In this document: positions 7,134 through 15,542 of the stretch, one piece after another | Layout of the letters: the number at the start of each line of letters is the position of its first letter | Numbering within the stretch: position 1 is the first letter of the stretch | Assembly (NCBI GenBank): GCA_964370115.1 | Contig: CAYJIA010000024.1 | Coordinates: 1 to 33,742 of the forward strand | Length of the DNA stretch: 33,742 nucleotides | Direction of reading: 5' to 3' | DNA from: SIG603 sp964370115 | GTDB lineage: Bacteria > Bacillota > Clostridia > Oscillospirales > Acutalibacteraceae | Program-made: the position numbers and the translations under genes | Notes under the pieces: generated by a model | Told to the model about the DNA's origin: nothing | The model's database searches: none | What the model saw: the letters and a program-made list of their open reading frames with translations, nothing else

Positions 7134-10052
7134 ATGCTTTGCATAGGACTTGATATAGGTTCTACAACCATAAAATGTGTGGTTTTGGACAATAATAAAA
7201 CTTTAGTATACAGTGAATATAGAAGACATTTTTCTAAAATTCGTGAAAATGCGGTAAACTTTTTGCACGAAATTCAAGCGGAGTTTCCAAATGAGAAAAA
7301 TATGAGCATTGCGATTTCGGGCTCTGCTGGTATGGGTGTGGCAAACGAGCTTGATTTGCCATTTGTACAAGAGGTGTACGCAACGAGAATTGCAACAAAA
7401 ACTTACATGCCAAATGCCGACGTGGTAATCGAACTCGGCGGCGAAGATGCAAAAATTTTGTTTGTCAGTGGCTTGCCAGAAGTCAGGATGAACGGAAGCT
7501 GTGCAGGTGGCACAGGAGCGTTTATAGACCAAATGGCGACACTATTAAATGTCACACCATCAGACATGAACGAAATGGCAAAAGATTATACAAAAATATA
7601 CAGTATTGCCTCTCGTTGTGGAGTTTTTGCAAAGTCGGACATTCAGCCGCTTTTAAACCAAGGAGCTAAAAAAGAAGATATATCCCAAAGCATTTTTTAT
7701 GCAGTTGTAAACCAAACCGTTGCGGGGCTCGCACAAGGGCGTGACATCAAAGGAAACGTCGTGTATCTTGGTGGTCCACTTACATATATTTCTTGCCTTA
7801 GAGAGGCGTTTGACAAAACTTTAAAACTTGAAGGTTTATGTCCTGAGAATTCATTATATTATGTAGCACTCGGTGCGGCTCTTATGTGTGAAGAAGAAAA
7901 AAACTTTTCTCTGATAGACCTTATATCTAAAATTGAAAAAAATTCGGGTACAGCACAATATTCAAGCTGTAATCCGCTTTTTAAAGATGAAGAAGACTTC
8001 AATAAATTTTCAAAAAGACATAAAATAGAAGATGGAATAAAACTCTCGCCTTTGTCGGAATCTAAAATATCATATATAGGCATAGACGCAGGCTCGACAA
8101 CACTTAAGGCTGTTCTTGTAAACGAAGACGAAGAGATAGTTTTATATAAATACATGGAAAACAAGGGAAATCCAGTAAACCTTGTAAAGGAATTTTTAGA
8201 AGAGGTTTACAAAACCTATCCCGATATAATTATTAAATCTGTTGTCACCACAGGATATGGCGAAGAGATAATCAAAAATGCCTTCCATGGCGACATGGGA
8301 ATAGTCGAGACCGTGGCGCACTTTACGGCGGCGAAAAAGTTTTTGCCAGAGGTAGATTTTATCATAGACATAGGCGGTCAAGACATTAAGTGCTTTAAAA
8401 TAAGAAACGGTGCTATTGACAATATTTTCCTAAACGAGGCTTGTTCCTCGGGCTGTGGCTCGTTTTTACAAACATTTGCAGCGGCCTTAGGTGAGGGCAT
8501 AGCACAGTTTGCAAGTAGAGGAATTTTTGCCGAAAAACCTGTCGACCTTGGTACAAGATGTACTGTATTTATGAATTCATCTGTAAAACAGGCTCAAAAA
8601 GACGGTGCAAGTGTTGAGAATATTTCCGCAGGCCTTTCGATAAGTGTCGTAAAAAATGCGCTTTACAAGGTAATAAGGGCAGGAAGTGCCGACGACTTGG
8701 GACAAAACATAGTCGTTCAAGGCGGAACTTTCTTAAACGATGCAGTCTTAAGGGCGTTTGAGCAAGAAATAGGGCGCGATGTAGTAAGACCGAATATCTC
8801 GGGACTTATGGGCGCATATGGCGCAGCACTTTACGGCAAAAAGAACTTTAAAGGCGAAAAAAGCTCTGTGCTAAATGCAGAAAGACTGACGACATTTAAA
8901 CATGAAGTTATTGCAACGACCTGCAAAATGTGCCAAAACAACTGTAAACTGACCGTGAATATTTTTGACGACGGCAGAAGATTTATAGGCGGTAACAGAT
9001 GTGAAAATCCGTTACATATAAAGAGCACACAAAAGGTTTATAACCTTTATGACTATAAAAAATCTCTTTTAGAAAAATACTCGAGCTTTAAAACAGAAAA
9101 AGAAACCATTGGCATACCCATGGTATTAAATATGTTTGAGCTTCTACCGTTTTGGCATACTTTCTTTAAGAACTTAGGCTTTGGCATAGAAGTCTCGCCT
9201 GAGTCGACAAGAAAAATGTATCTAAAAGGTCAACACACAATACCGTCAGACACGGTTTGCTATCCGGCAAAACTGATACACGGACATGTCGAGACCCTAA
9301 TGGAGAAAAAAGTAGACGCACTGTTTTACCCTTGTATGACATTTAACTTTGACGAGGGACTCGGCGACAACCACTATAACTGCCCCGTAGTAGCGTATTA
9401 TCCCGAAGTTATAGGCGCCAACATTGATGCTTTAAAAGAAATTAAATACATAAGCGATTACGTAGGAATACACAGAAGAAAAGATTTTCCTAAAAAAATG
9501 ACAGAAGTTTTGCAAAAATATTTTAAAGATATCAAGCTAAACGAAGTCAAAATAGCCTGCGACAAGGCATATGAAGAGCATTTTAAATATTTGGATAATA
9601 TAAAGGTCGAGGGACAAAAATATTTAAAAGAAGCGCTTGAAAACGACAGGCAAGTGATAATTTTAGCGGGCAGACCATATCACCTTGACGGCGAAGTAAA
9701 CCACGGCATAGACAAACTGATTTGCGACTGTGGCGCGGCGGTTATAAGCGAGGACGCACTGACAGGACTTGTGGAGAAATTCCCTACAGATGTCTTAAAC
9801 CAATGGACTTATCACTCAAGGCTATATGCAGCTGCAAAGTACGTTGCAAATGCGAATAATCCAAAACTAAATCTAGTACAGATGGTATCATTTGGTTGTG
9901 GCGTAGATGCGATTTGCACCGACGAGACTAGGGCGATTTTGGAAAAAGAAAACAAGATATATACACAGATAAAAATAGATGAAATTACAAATTTAGGTGC
10001 GGTTAAAATAAGGCTTCGTAGTCTGTTTTCTGCGGTAGAGGGGAGTGTTTAA
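7134..10052 (+). CDS. Acyl-CoA dehydratase activase-like protein, ATPase part
   Basis: This 972-residue protein belongs to the BcrAD/BadFG/HgdC ATPase family, whose members use ATP to drive electrons from an iron-sulfur cluster. It has two ASKHA-type ATPase domains in tandem. Domain 1 (about 3-260) has IGLDIGSTTIK, IELGGEDAKI and Cys123/Cys162. Domain 2 (about 315-570) has IGIDAGSTTLK, IDIGGQDIKC and Cys437/Cys476. Both Cys pairs are 39 apart, as recalled for Cys127/Cys166 of HgdC. A CxxCxxxC motif (597-604) plus Cys623 opens a DUF2229-type region with SDTVCYPAKLIHGH. AAGAGGA precedes ATG 7134; an upstream in-frame start (7056) lacks such a site. Single-chain relatives carry about 400 more residues, encoded here by the next gene. 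The substrate protein is unknown. Confidence 0.85.
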   Translation: MLCIGLDIGSTTIKCVVLDNNKTLVYSEYRRHFSKIRENAVNFLHEIQAEFPNEKNMSIAISGSAGMGVANELDLPFVQEVYATRIATKTYMPNADVVIELGGEDAKILFVSGLPEVRMNGSCAGGTGAFIDQMATLLNVTPSDMNEMAKDYTKIYSIASRCGVFAKSDIQPLLNQGAKKEDISQSIFYAVVNQTVAGLAQGRDIKGNVVYLGGPLTYISCLREAFDKTLKLEGLCPENSLYYVALGAALMCEEEKNFSLIDLISKIEKNSGTAQYSSCNPLFKDEEDFNKFSKRHKIEDGIKLSPLSESKISYIGIDAGSTTLKAVLVNEDEEIVLYKYMENKGNPVNLVKEFLEEVYKTYPDIIIKSVVTTGYGEEIIKNAFHGDMGIVETVAHFTAAKKFLPEVDFIIDIGGQDIKCFKIRNGAIDNIFLNEACSSGCGSFLQTFAAALGEGIAQFASRGIFAEKPVDLGTRCTVFMNSSVKQAQKDGASVENISAGLSISVVKNALYKVIRAGSADDLGQNIVVQGGTFLNDAVLRAFEQEIGRDVVRPNISGLMGAYGAALYGKKNFKGEKSSVLNAERLTTFKHEVIATTCKMCQNNCKLTVNIFDDGRRFIGGNRCENPLHIKSTQKVYNLYDYKKSLLEKYSSFKTEKETIGIPMVLNMFELLPFWHTFFKNLGFGIEVSPESTRKMYLKGQHTIPSDTVCYPAKLIHGHVETLMEKKVDALFYPCMTFNFDEGLGDNHYNCPVVAYYPEVIGANIDALKEIKYISDYVGIHRRKDFPKKMTEVLQKYFKDIKLNEVKIACDKAYEEHFKYLDNIKVEGQKYLKEALENDRQVIILAGRPYHLDGEVNHGIDKLICDCGAAVISEDALTGLVEKFPTDVLNQWTYHSRLYAAAKYVANANNPKLNLVQMVSFGCGVDAICTDETRAILEKENKIYTQIKIDEITNLGAVKIRLRSLFSAVEGSV

Positions 10053-10053
10053 G

Positions 10054-11289
10054 TTGGAAAACGAAGAAAAGGTAGTGTTTACCAAAGAGATGAAAAAAAC
10101 GCATACTTTGCTTTTTCCAAACATGCTAGACATACATTTTGATATGCTACAAAAAGTGTTTGAAAGCTTTGGGTATACAGTCGAGCTGTTAAAAGACACC
10201 GACCAAAAGCTTGTCGACGAAGGGCTGAAGTATGTGCACAACGACACTTGTTATCCCGCACTTTTGACAATAGGACAAATGATACACGCGCTTAAAAGCG
10301 GAAAGTACGACTTAGACAAGGTTGCGCTTATGATGTCGCAAACAGGCGGTGGATGCAGGGCATCAAACTACATTCATCTTTTAAGAAAAGCGCTGAAAAA
10401 AGCCGATTTAGGACATATACCAGTAGTGTCGGTAAATTTATCGGGCCTTGAAAAAGACAGTGGCTTTAAATTTACACTTCCAATGCTAAGGCGTGCGCTT
10501 GCCGCCATGGTGTATGGAGACATGCTAATGCTGTTGAAAAATCAAATTAAGCCTTACGAAAAAGAGCAAGGTAAAACAGATAAGCTTGTAAGACACTGGA
10601 CAAGTAAAATTTGCAAAGGGTTTGACAATAAAAAATATTTTACAAGAAAAGAAGTAAAGGTGATTTTCTCTGAAATTGTAAGAGATTTTGAAAAAATAGA
10701 GGTCTTAGACATCAAAAAAACTAAGGTGGGCATAGTAGGCGAGATATATGTTAAATACTCACCACTTGCAAATAATGAGCTCGAGAAGTTTTTGGAAAGC
10801 CAAAACTGCGAGGTCATGGTACCGGGAATTTTAGGGTTTTTGCTGTTTAAAGTCGACAATAGAATGGAAGATATCAAACTTTACGGTGGAAGTGGGCTTA
10901 AAAAAGGTGTTGTAAAAATGCTTTTAAACTTCTTCACCGACTTTGAAACCGACCTTATAGAGAGCTTAAAGGGCACTAGATTTATAGCGCCTGCAAGCTA
11001 CATGCACCTAAAAAAACTTGCAAAACCATATCTTGGTAGAGGTTGCAAAATGGGTGAGGGTTGGCTATTGACAGCAGAAATGCTGGAGCTTATCGAGCAA
11101 GGATACGAAAATATTGTGTGCGCACAACCCTTTGGTTGTCTGCCAAACCATATAGTCGGAAAAGGCATGATAAGAAAAATAAGAGAGACACACGAGAACG
11201 CAAATATAGTCCCAGTAGACTATGATCCGGGTGCCACAAAGGTAAACCAAGAAAACAGAATAAAACTTATGCTATCGGTTGCAAATTAA
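10054..11289 (+). CDS. Acyl-CoA dehydratase activase-like protein, C-terminal partner
   Basis: This 411-residue protein corresponds to the C-terminal DUF2229/HgdB-like portion of the roughly 1400-residue single-chain activase-related proteins. It has VFTKEMKKTHTLLFPNM near the N-terminus, NDTCYPALLTIGQMIHALKS, the SQTGGGCRASNYI motif, and GCKMGEGW and CAQPFGCLPNHI near the C-terminus. These conserved cysteines could bind an iron-sulfur cluster. The start is uncertain: GTG 10045 overlaps the upstream gene, but AGGGGAG (10039-10045) is well placed for TTG 10054, one base after the upstream stop. It lies in a different frame from the upstream gene. The pair probably forms one complex. A terminator follows. 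Confidence 0.85.
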   Translation: MENEEKVVFTKEMKKTHTLLFPNMLDIHFDMLQKVFESFGYTVELLKDTDQKLVDEGLKYVHNDTCYPALLTIGQMIHALKSGKYDLDKVALMMSQTGGGCRASNYIHLLRKALKKADLGHIPVVSVNLSGLEKDSGFKFTLPMLRRALAAMVYGDMLMLLKNQIKPYEKEQGKTDKLVRHWTSKICKGFDNKKYFTRKEVKVIFSEIVRDFEKIEVLDIKKTKVGIVGEIYVKYSPLANNELEKFLESQNCEVMVPGILGFLLFKVDNRMEDIKLYGGSGLKKGVVKMLLNFFTDFETDLIESLKGTRFIAPASYMHLKKLAKPYLGRGCKMGEGWLLTAEMLELIEQGYENIVCAQPFGCLPNHIVGKGMIRKIRETHENANIVPVDYDPGATKVNQENRIKLMLSVAN

Positions 11290-11309
11290 TTGTATGGTAG
11301 CTTTTAGAT

Positions 11310-11348
11310 ACGATAAAACCGATTAGCAGTGTTTTATCGTGTTTTTTT
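11310..11348 (+). terminator. Rho-independent terminator after the activase genes
   Basis: ACGATAAAAC (11310-11319) pairs with GTTTTATCGT (11331-11340), followed by a T run (11342-11348). Confidence 0.85.
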
Positions 11349-11371
11349 GTACAAGCGATAGGAGCACTATT

Positions 11372-12604
11372 ATGAATGCATTTGATTTGGAAATTAACGT
11401 ATCGGCACTTACCGTGTTTATACAAGGACTTTTGGGGTTTTTCTCCCCATGTGTACTGCCACTATTACCGCTTTATTTAAGCTATCTTGCAGGTGGTGTG
11501 CAGGAAAAAGACGAAGACGGAAATATGATTTATCCCAGAGGAAAAGTTTTTTTAAACACCCTGTTTTTTGTGATAGGGATAAGCGTAACTTTTTTCCTTT
11601 TGGGCTTAGGTTTTACAGCTCTCGGCTCATTTTTTGACGACAACAGGCTGTGGTTTGCTAGGATTAGCGGTATAGTAATGATTTTATTTGGACTGTACCA
11701 ACTTGGAGTTTTTGGAAAAATTTCAACACTCGAAAGCGGTCACAGATTAAATTATAAAATGGACAAGTTTGCAATGGGGCCTATACCTGCACTTGTATTA
11801 GGTTTTACATTTAGTTTTGCATGGACACCGTGCATAGGGCCTACACTGGGAAGCGTCCTTTTGCTTGCTGGTTCTTCGGGCTCACTTGCCTCAGGTATGC
11901 TTTTAATCGGCGTGTATACTCTAGGTTTTGTAATTCCGTTTTTACTCGTGGGAGTTTTCACGGCATCGCTATTAAATTTCTTCAAAAAGCACGGCAAAAT
12001 TGTTAAATACACTGCAAAAGCAGGCGCTGTTTTGTTAGTCTTTATGGGAGTTATGACCCTTACTGGCTTTATGAACAACATAACAAATTATCTATCAGGC
12101 TTCGGTGCAGTTGCGACAGTGGACGAAATACAAGAAGAAATTGAAAAAGAAGAAGTAGAAGTTTCAGAAAATCAAGCGCCCGATATAGTTGGAGTAGACC
12201 AATTTGGGAATGAGATAAAACTATCTGATTTTGTCGGCAAGACGGTTTTTGTTAACTTCTGGGCGACTTGGTGTCCGCCTTGTGTTGCAGAAATGCCATA
12301 TATCCAACAGTTATATGAAAATTACGGCGAAAATAAAGAGGACGTAATAATCTTAGGTGTCGCAGGGCCGAACAGTGGACAAGAGGGCGACATAGACCAT
12401 ATATCAAGCTTCTTAAGTGACAACGGCTACACTTTCCCTGTTATAATGAATGAAAGCCTAGAAGCGTTTAGCACATATGGAATAAGAGCGTTTCCGACAA
12501 CTTTTACAATCTCGCCAAACGGAGAAGTATTCGGTAAAATAGAGTCAGGACTTACTTATGATATAATGGAGAGTATAGTTGAGCAGACGATTGAAGGTAA
12601 TTGA
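11372..12604 (+). CDS. CcdA-thioredoxin fusion protein
   Basis: This 410-residue membrane protein moves reducing equivalents from the cytoplasm to the cell surface. The N-terminal part (about 1-235) is a CcdA/DsbD-type electron transfer domain with about six membrane segments and two redox cysteine motifs, FFSPCVLPLLP and FAWTPCIGP. After an acidic linker (about 250-275) comes a TlpA/ResA-like thioredoxin domain with WCPPC (Cys301, Cys304) and the cis-proline segment AFPTTF. The two functions are usually separate genes; the fusion is also known in other anaerobes. TAGGAG upstream supports ATG 11372 rather than the in-frame start at 11339. Its TGA stop lies inside the repeat that follows. Confidence 0.9.
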   Translation: MNAFDLEINVSALTVFIQGLLGFFSPCVLPLLPLYLSYLAGGVQEKDEDGNMIYPRGKVFLNTLFFVIGISVTFFLLGLGFTALGSFFDDNRLWFARISGIVMILFGLYQLGVFGKISTLESGHRLNYKMDKFAMGPIPALVLGFTFSFAWTPCIGPTLGSVLLLAGSSGSLASGMLLIGVYTLGFVIPFLLVGVFTASLLNFFKKHGKIVKYTAKAGAVLLVFMGVMTLTGFMNNITNYLSGFGAVATVDEIQEEIEKEEVEVSENQAPDIVGVDQFGNEIKLSDFVGKTVFVNFWATWCPPCVAEMPYIQQLYENYGENKEDVIILGVAGPNSGQEGDIDHISSFLSDNGYTFPVIMNESLEAFSTYGIRAFPTTFTISPNGEVFGKIESGLTYDIMESIVEQTIEGN

Positions 12605-12648
12605 TAATTAATAATGAATAATTGTGGTGAAAATCCTTCGGATTTTTA
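12601..12648 (+). repeat. Heptamer repeat TAATTAA type with hairpin (second copy)
   Basis: AATTGATAATTAATAATG and following bases match the element at 5473-5534. The hairpin AAAATCC (12630-12636), TTC, GGATTTT (12640-12646) is identical to that copy. The TGA stop of the CcdA fusion gene (12602-12604) is formed by the repeat itself. It probably serves as that gene's terminator, although the T-run is short. Confidence 0.75.
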
Positions 12649-12655
12649 TATTTAT

Positions 12656-12713
12656 AACACGCCAAAGGCATGAACCTCAATTCTGCATTCTCAATTACAA
12701 GTTCTCAATTCTA
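12656..12713 (-). repeat. Heptamer repeat AATTGAG type with hairpin
   Basis: Read on the minus strand from the lysozyme stop codon, AATTGAG-like units recur (AATTGAGAACTTG, AATTGAGAATGC, AATTGAGG), then a hairpin CATGCC-TTT-GGCGTG (12658-12672). The order and sequence match the element at 17862-17895 at the end of rimO. It lies directly at the TAG stop of the lysozyme gene and may terminate it. Confidence 0.7.
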
Positions 12714-13769
12714 AACTATAACAATCGTCGCTCCGGCGTAGATTAAATCTGGATTTGAAATATTGTTATAGCTTGCAAGTGCCGACACTGTTGTGCCGTA
12801 TTCTTGTGCAATTTCTGATAAGGTGTCACCGCTTTGTATTACATAGCGTGTGACATCGCCCTCTGGGGTAGGTGTTGGCTCGGGTTCGGGCGTGATGCCG
12901 TCTCCTGGGATTAAAATTACCTGACCTACGTAAATTAGGTTGGGGTTTTGTATATTATTATAACTTGCAAGTTCACTTACTGTGGAATTCTCTCTGTATG
13001 CAATTCCCGACAAAGTGTCACCATAGACGACGGTGTAGCGTTTATCTCCCGTTTCGGGGTCGACAGGCTCTACGGGTTTTGGAATTTCTCCATTTAGAAA
13101 AACGCCCTCTCCAAATACATTTAAGTCCACATTTCCGTAAATTCCGTCTACCCTACCGCTGTCGGTGTACTGATAGGCGCTCCAGTCACTCCAGACATTG
13201 TTAGTGGGCAAGTTAAATCCCGCAGGATTTGAAAGCCCTGCATAGGCGGCAACCCACAAAGGATATTTTGAAAATCTTGAGTCCCACACGGTTCTTACAG
13301 TATAAGAGTTTGAATAAAGCACAGGAGTGACACCCGTGAGGCGTTCAAGCTCTGTTATAAAAGCATAGCCGATTTGATTTATTTGCACGGTGGTAAGGTT
13401 TGTGAATTTTTCAAAATCCATTGCAGGGCGCATGGTATATCCGGTACCCTCTATCATAGAGGCAAAACGCTGTGCCTGAGATATTGCCTCGCTCGTGCTT
13501 TTTGCCGTAACAAAATAGTAAAATCCAAAGTCAATACCGTTTGCCTTTGCGTTTGTGTAAGACTGTACAAATCTTGGGTCGGTTAGAGTGTTTCCCTCGC
13601 CCGCTTTAATATAAAGCGCGTCTAAATCAAATTGATTAAAGTCAATGTAACCTTGATAACTGCTAGAGTCTATGCCATAGACATAGCTGTCGGCAAGTGC
13701 GCTGATACTCCCCGAGAGTAAAAAAGTAAAGCTAAGTACAAGTAAAATTAAACTGCGTATTTTTTTCAT
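12711..13769 (-). CDS. Secreted GH25 lysozyme with two LysM domains
   Basis: This 352-residue secreted muramidase is predicted to cleave the MurNAc-GlcNAc bond of peptidoglycan. A signal peptide (1-26, ending ALA) precedes a GH25 domain (about 29-225) with YGIDSSSYQG carrying Asp34, and AMDFEKF with the catalytic Asp118-x-Glu120. Two LysM peptidoglycan-binding domains follow (about 243-290 and 308-352), both of the type RYxVxxGDTLSxIA...YNNIxNPxLIYxG, separated by a Pro/Glu/Thr linker. The LysM units closely resemble each other. TGGAG precedes the ATG. No holin or phage gene is near, so it is more likely a cell-wall remodelling enzyme than a phage endolysin. Confidence 0.9.
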   Translation of the reverse strand: MKKIRSLILLVLSFTFLLSGSISALADSYVYGIDSSSYQGYIDFNQFDLDALYIKAGEGNTLTDPRFVQSYTNAKANGIDFGFYYFVTAKSTSEAISQAQRFASMIEGTGYTMRPAMDFEKFTNLTTVQINQIGYAFITELERLTGVTPVLYSNSYTVRTVWDSRFSKYPLWVAAYAGLSNPAGFNLPTNNVWSDWSAYQYTDSGRVDGIYGNVDLNVFGEGVFLNGEIPKPVEPVDPETGDKRYTVVYGDTLSGIAYRENSTVSELASYNNIQNPNLIYVGQVILIPGDGITPEPEPTPTPEGDVTRYVIQSGDTLSEIAQEYGTTVSALASYNNISNPDLIYAGATIVIV

Positions 13770-13843
13770 AATAAATGCTCCATTCCCAAATATGTTACAC
13801 TATATGACAAAAAGCTAAATTATGTGACAAATTTGCAAAAACC

Positions 13844-13872
13844 TTGTTTTACTTTTCTATATATGATATAAT
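13844..13872 (+). promoter_or_regulatory. Sigma-A promoter of the small membrane protein gene
   Basis: TTGTTT (13844-13849) and a consensus TATAAT (13867-13872) are spaced by 17 bases, 32 bases before the GTG start. Confidence 0.7.
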
Positions 13873-13904
13873 TTAATTTATTTCAAATAAGGAGATATCT
13901 AAAA

Positions 13905-14345
13905 GTGAAAGTATTTCAAATTAAGACACAAGAGGGATTTTTTGACAGATTAAGGGCGAAAATGACCGTAGATAAACACGATACAATATTTAGGGCAGGT
14001 TCGCTTAGAGGTAAAATAGAGGGAGATGAGTTTTATTTTTATGAGAGCAAAGACTCAGAAAGACCTTTTACTACCGTAATAAGTGGAAAACTTGAGGGTG
14101 ACACCGTAACTTATTCCTACAAAAAGAATTTCTACTCAAGGATAATTATGTGCACGGCTTCGCTTCTTTGGGCGATATTTGCGGCATATTTGTACTTTAC
14201 AGCAATAGAATTGCTACCTTTTTCTTTAATAGGCCTACCATTCATATTCGGCCCAAATTTCATTTACAAAAAGGCGGATAAAAAGTACCTAAAAAAGCAA
14301 CTTGAAATCCTTTGTCAAACACAATTAACGGAAATTTCAAAATAA
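13905..14345 (+). CDS. Unknown small membrane protein
   Basis: I do not recognise this 146-residue protein. The first 80 residues are hydrophilic and beta-rich in appearance (FRAGSLRGKIEGDEFYFYES, then a VISGKLEGDTVTYSY strand pair). Two adjacent hydrophobic segments follow at about 81-100 and 102-118, then a basic, helical C-terminal tail. It starts with GTG, preceded by AAGGAG ten bases upstream and a good sigma-A promoter. It is monocistronic and sits just upstream of recA, whose own promoter follows its stop, so no functional link is implied. Confidence 0.7.
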   Translation: MKVFQIKTQEGFFDRLRAKMTVDKHDTIFRAGSLRGKIEGDEFYFYESKDSERPFTTVISGKLEGDTVTYSYKKNFYSRIIMCTASLLWAIFAAYLYFTAIELLPFSLIGLPFIFGPNFIYKKADKKYLKKQLEILCQTQLTEISK

Positions 14346-14348
14346 AAC

Positions 14349-14362
14349 AAAACATTTGTTCG
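14349..14362. promoter_or_regulatory. LexA (SOS) box of recA
   Basis: The 14-mer AAAACATTTGTTCG agrees with the Firmicute LexA consensus CGAACATATGTTCG at 11 of 14 positions. It lies eight bases upstream of the recA -35 element. This implies DNA damage-induced expression. Confidence 0.6.
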
Positions 14363-14370
14363 ATTTACTA

Positions 14371-14400
14371 TTGACTTTTTTGTAGCTTATAAAGTATAAT
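14371..14400 (+). promoter_or_regulatory. Sigma-A promoter of recA
   Basis: TTGACT (14371-14376) and TATAAT (14395-14400) are separated by 18 bases, 38 bases before the recA ATG. Confidence 0.85.
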
Positions 14401-14438
14401 GATTTTATTAAAAATATGGAATTAACGGAGGAACTACA

Positions 14439-15542
14439 ATGGCTGACGATAGAGCAAAAGCACTGGAAACGGCACTTAGTGCAATAAAAAAATCTTATGG
14501 TGAGGGCGCAATTATGCGACTTGGGCAACATAGCTCGCTTAATGTTGAGGCTGTGTCGACAGGCTCGCTTTCGCTTGACTTAGCCCTAGGAGTAGGCGGA
14601 CTGCCAAGGGGCAGAATTATAGAAGTTTACGGGCCTGAGTCATCAGGTAAAACAACCTTGGCACTTCACTGTATAGCACAAGGACAAAAGGCAGGCAATG
14701 CCGCATTTATAGATGTAGAGCACGCACTTGACCCTGTATATGCCAGTGCTTTGGGTGTAGATGTTGAATCCCTACTTGTATCACAACCTGATACAGGCGA
14801 GCAAGCACTCGAAATCACTGAGGCATTGGTGCGCTCGGGCGCTATTGATGTTATAGTTGTAGACTCAGTTGCGGCACTTGTTCCAAGGGCTGAAATAGAA
14901 GGCGAAATGGGAGACAGCCACGTGGGTCTTCAAGCAAGACTTATGTCACAAGCTTTAAGAAAACTTGCAGGTGCAATTTCAAAGTCAAACTGTGTTGCGA
15001 TTTTCATCAACCAGCTTCGTGAAAAAGTCGGCGTAGTATACGGCAATCCAGAGGTAACTCCGGGCGGACGTGCGCTTAAATTCTACTCATCGGTTAGACT
15101 TGAGATAAGAAGAATAGAAGCCCTTAAAAACGGTACAGAGCTTATAGGCTCTAGAACAAGGGCAAAAGTTGTAAAAAATAAAACTGCTCCTCCATTTAGA
15201 GAGGCAGAGTTTGATATAATGTATGGTAGAGGAATTTCAAGGGTAGGCGAGCTTATTGACATCGCTGTTAAACTTGATATCGTTGCAAAAAGCGGTGCTT
15301 GGTTCTCGTACGAGGGTCAAAGACTTGGACAAGGCAGAGACAACTCAAAGAAATTTATCGAGGAAAACCCAGAGCTTTATGCAGAAATCGAAGCGAAAGT
15401 AAAGGAAAACTCAGATAGACTATACGCAAAAACTGCGCCAAAACCACCTGTTGCGGCAACTCCAATAGTGGTTGAGGCGGCTGAGAGCAAACCGAAAAGA
15501 AAATCGGTAAAAGCAGATATCGACATAAAAGTTGACGACTAA
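14439..15542 (+). CDS. recA: RecA recombinase
   Basis: This 367-residue DNA-dependent ATPase forms filaments on single-stranded DNA, performs homologous strand exchange, and promotes LexA self-cleavage. Visible motifs are Walker A GPESSGKTT (65-73), DVEHALDP, loop L1 GEMGDSHVGLQARLMSQALR, and loop L2 with INQLREKVGVVYGNPEVTPGG, followed by the Lys/Ala-rich C-terminal domain and an acidic tail (DIDIKVDD). Length is near the usual 350. GGAGG precedes the ATG. A sigma-A promoter and a LexA box lie upstream. The recX start overlaps its stop by one base, so this gene heads the recA-recX-mazG-like-rimO cluster. Confidence 0.98.
   Translation: MADDRAKALETALSAIKKSYGEGAIMRLGQHSSLNVEAVSTGSLSLDLALGVGGLPRGRIIEVYGPESSGKTTLALHCIAQGQKAGNAAFIDVEHALDPVYASALGVDVESLLVSQPDTGEQALEITEALVRSGAIDVIVVDSVAALVPRAEIEGEMGDSHVGLQARLMSQALRKLAGAISKSNCVAIFINQLREKVGVVYGNPEVTPGGRALKFYSSVRLEIRRIEALKNGTELIGSRTRAKVVKNKTAPPFREAEFDIMYGRGISRVGELIDIAVKLDIVAKSGAWFSYEGQRLGQGRDNSKKFIEENPELYAEIEAKVKENSDRLYAKTAPKPPVAATPIVVEAAESKPKRKSVKADIDIKVDD

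Noticed and set aside
12711..13769. Phage endolysin as the identity of the GH25 protein
   Set aside because: It has a standard signal peptide and LysM domains, and no holin, phage structural gene or integrase is in the window.
13770..13843. TATGACAAA/TATGTGACAAA direct repeat before the lysozyme gene as an operator
   Set aside because: The repeats are short and AT-rich, and no clear promoter could be fitted around them.
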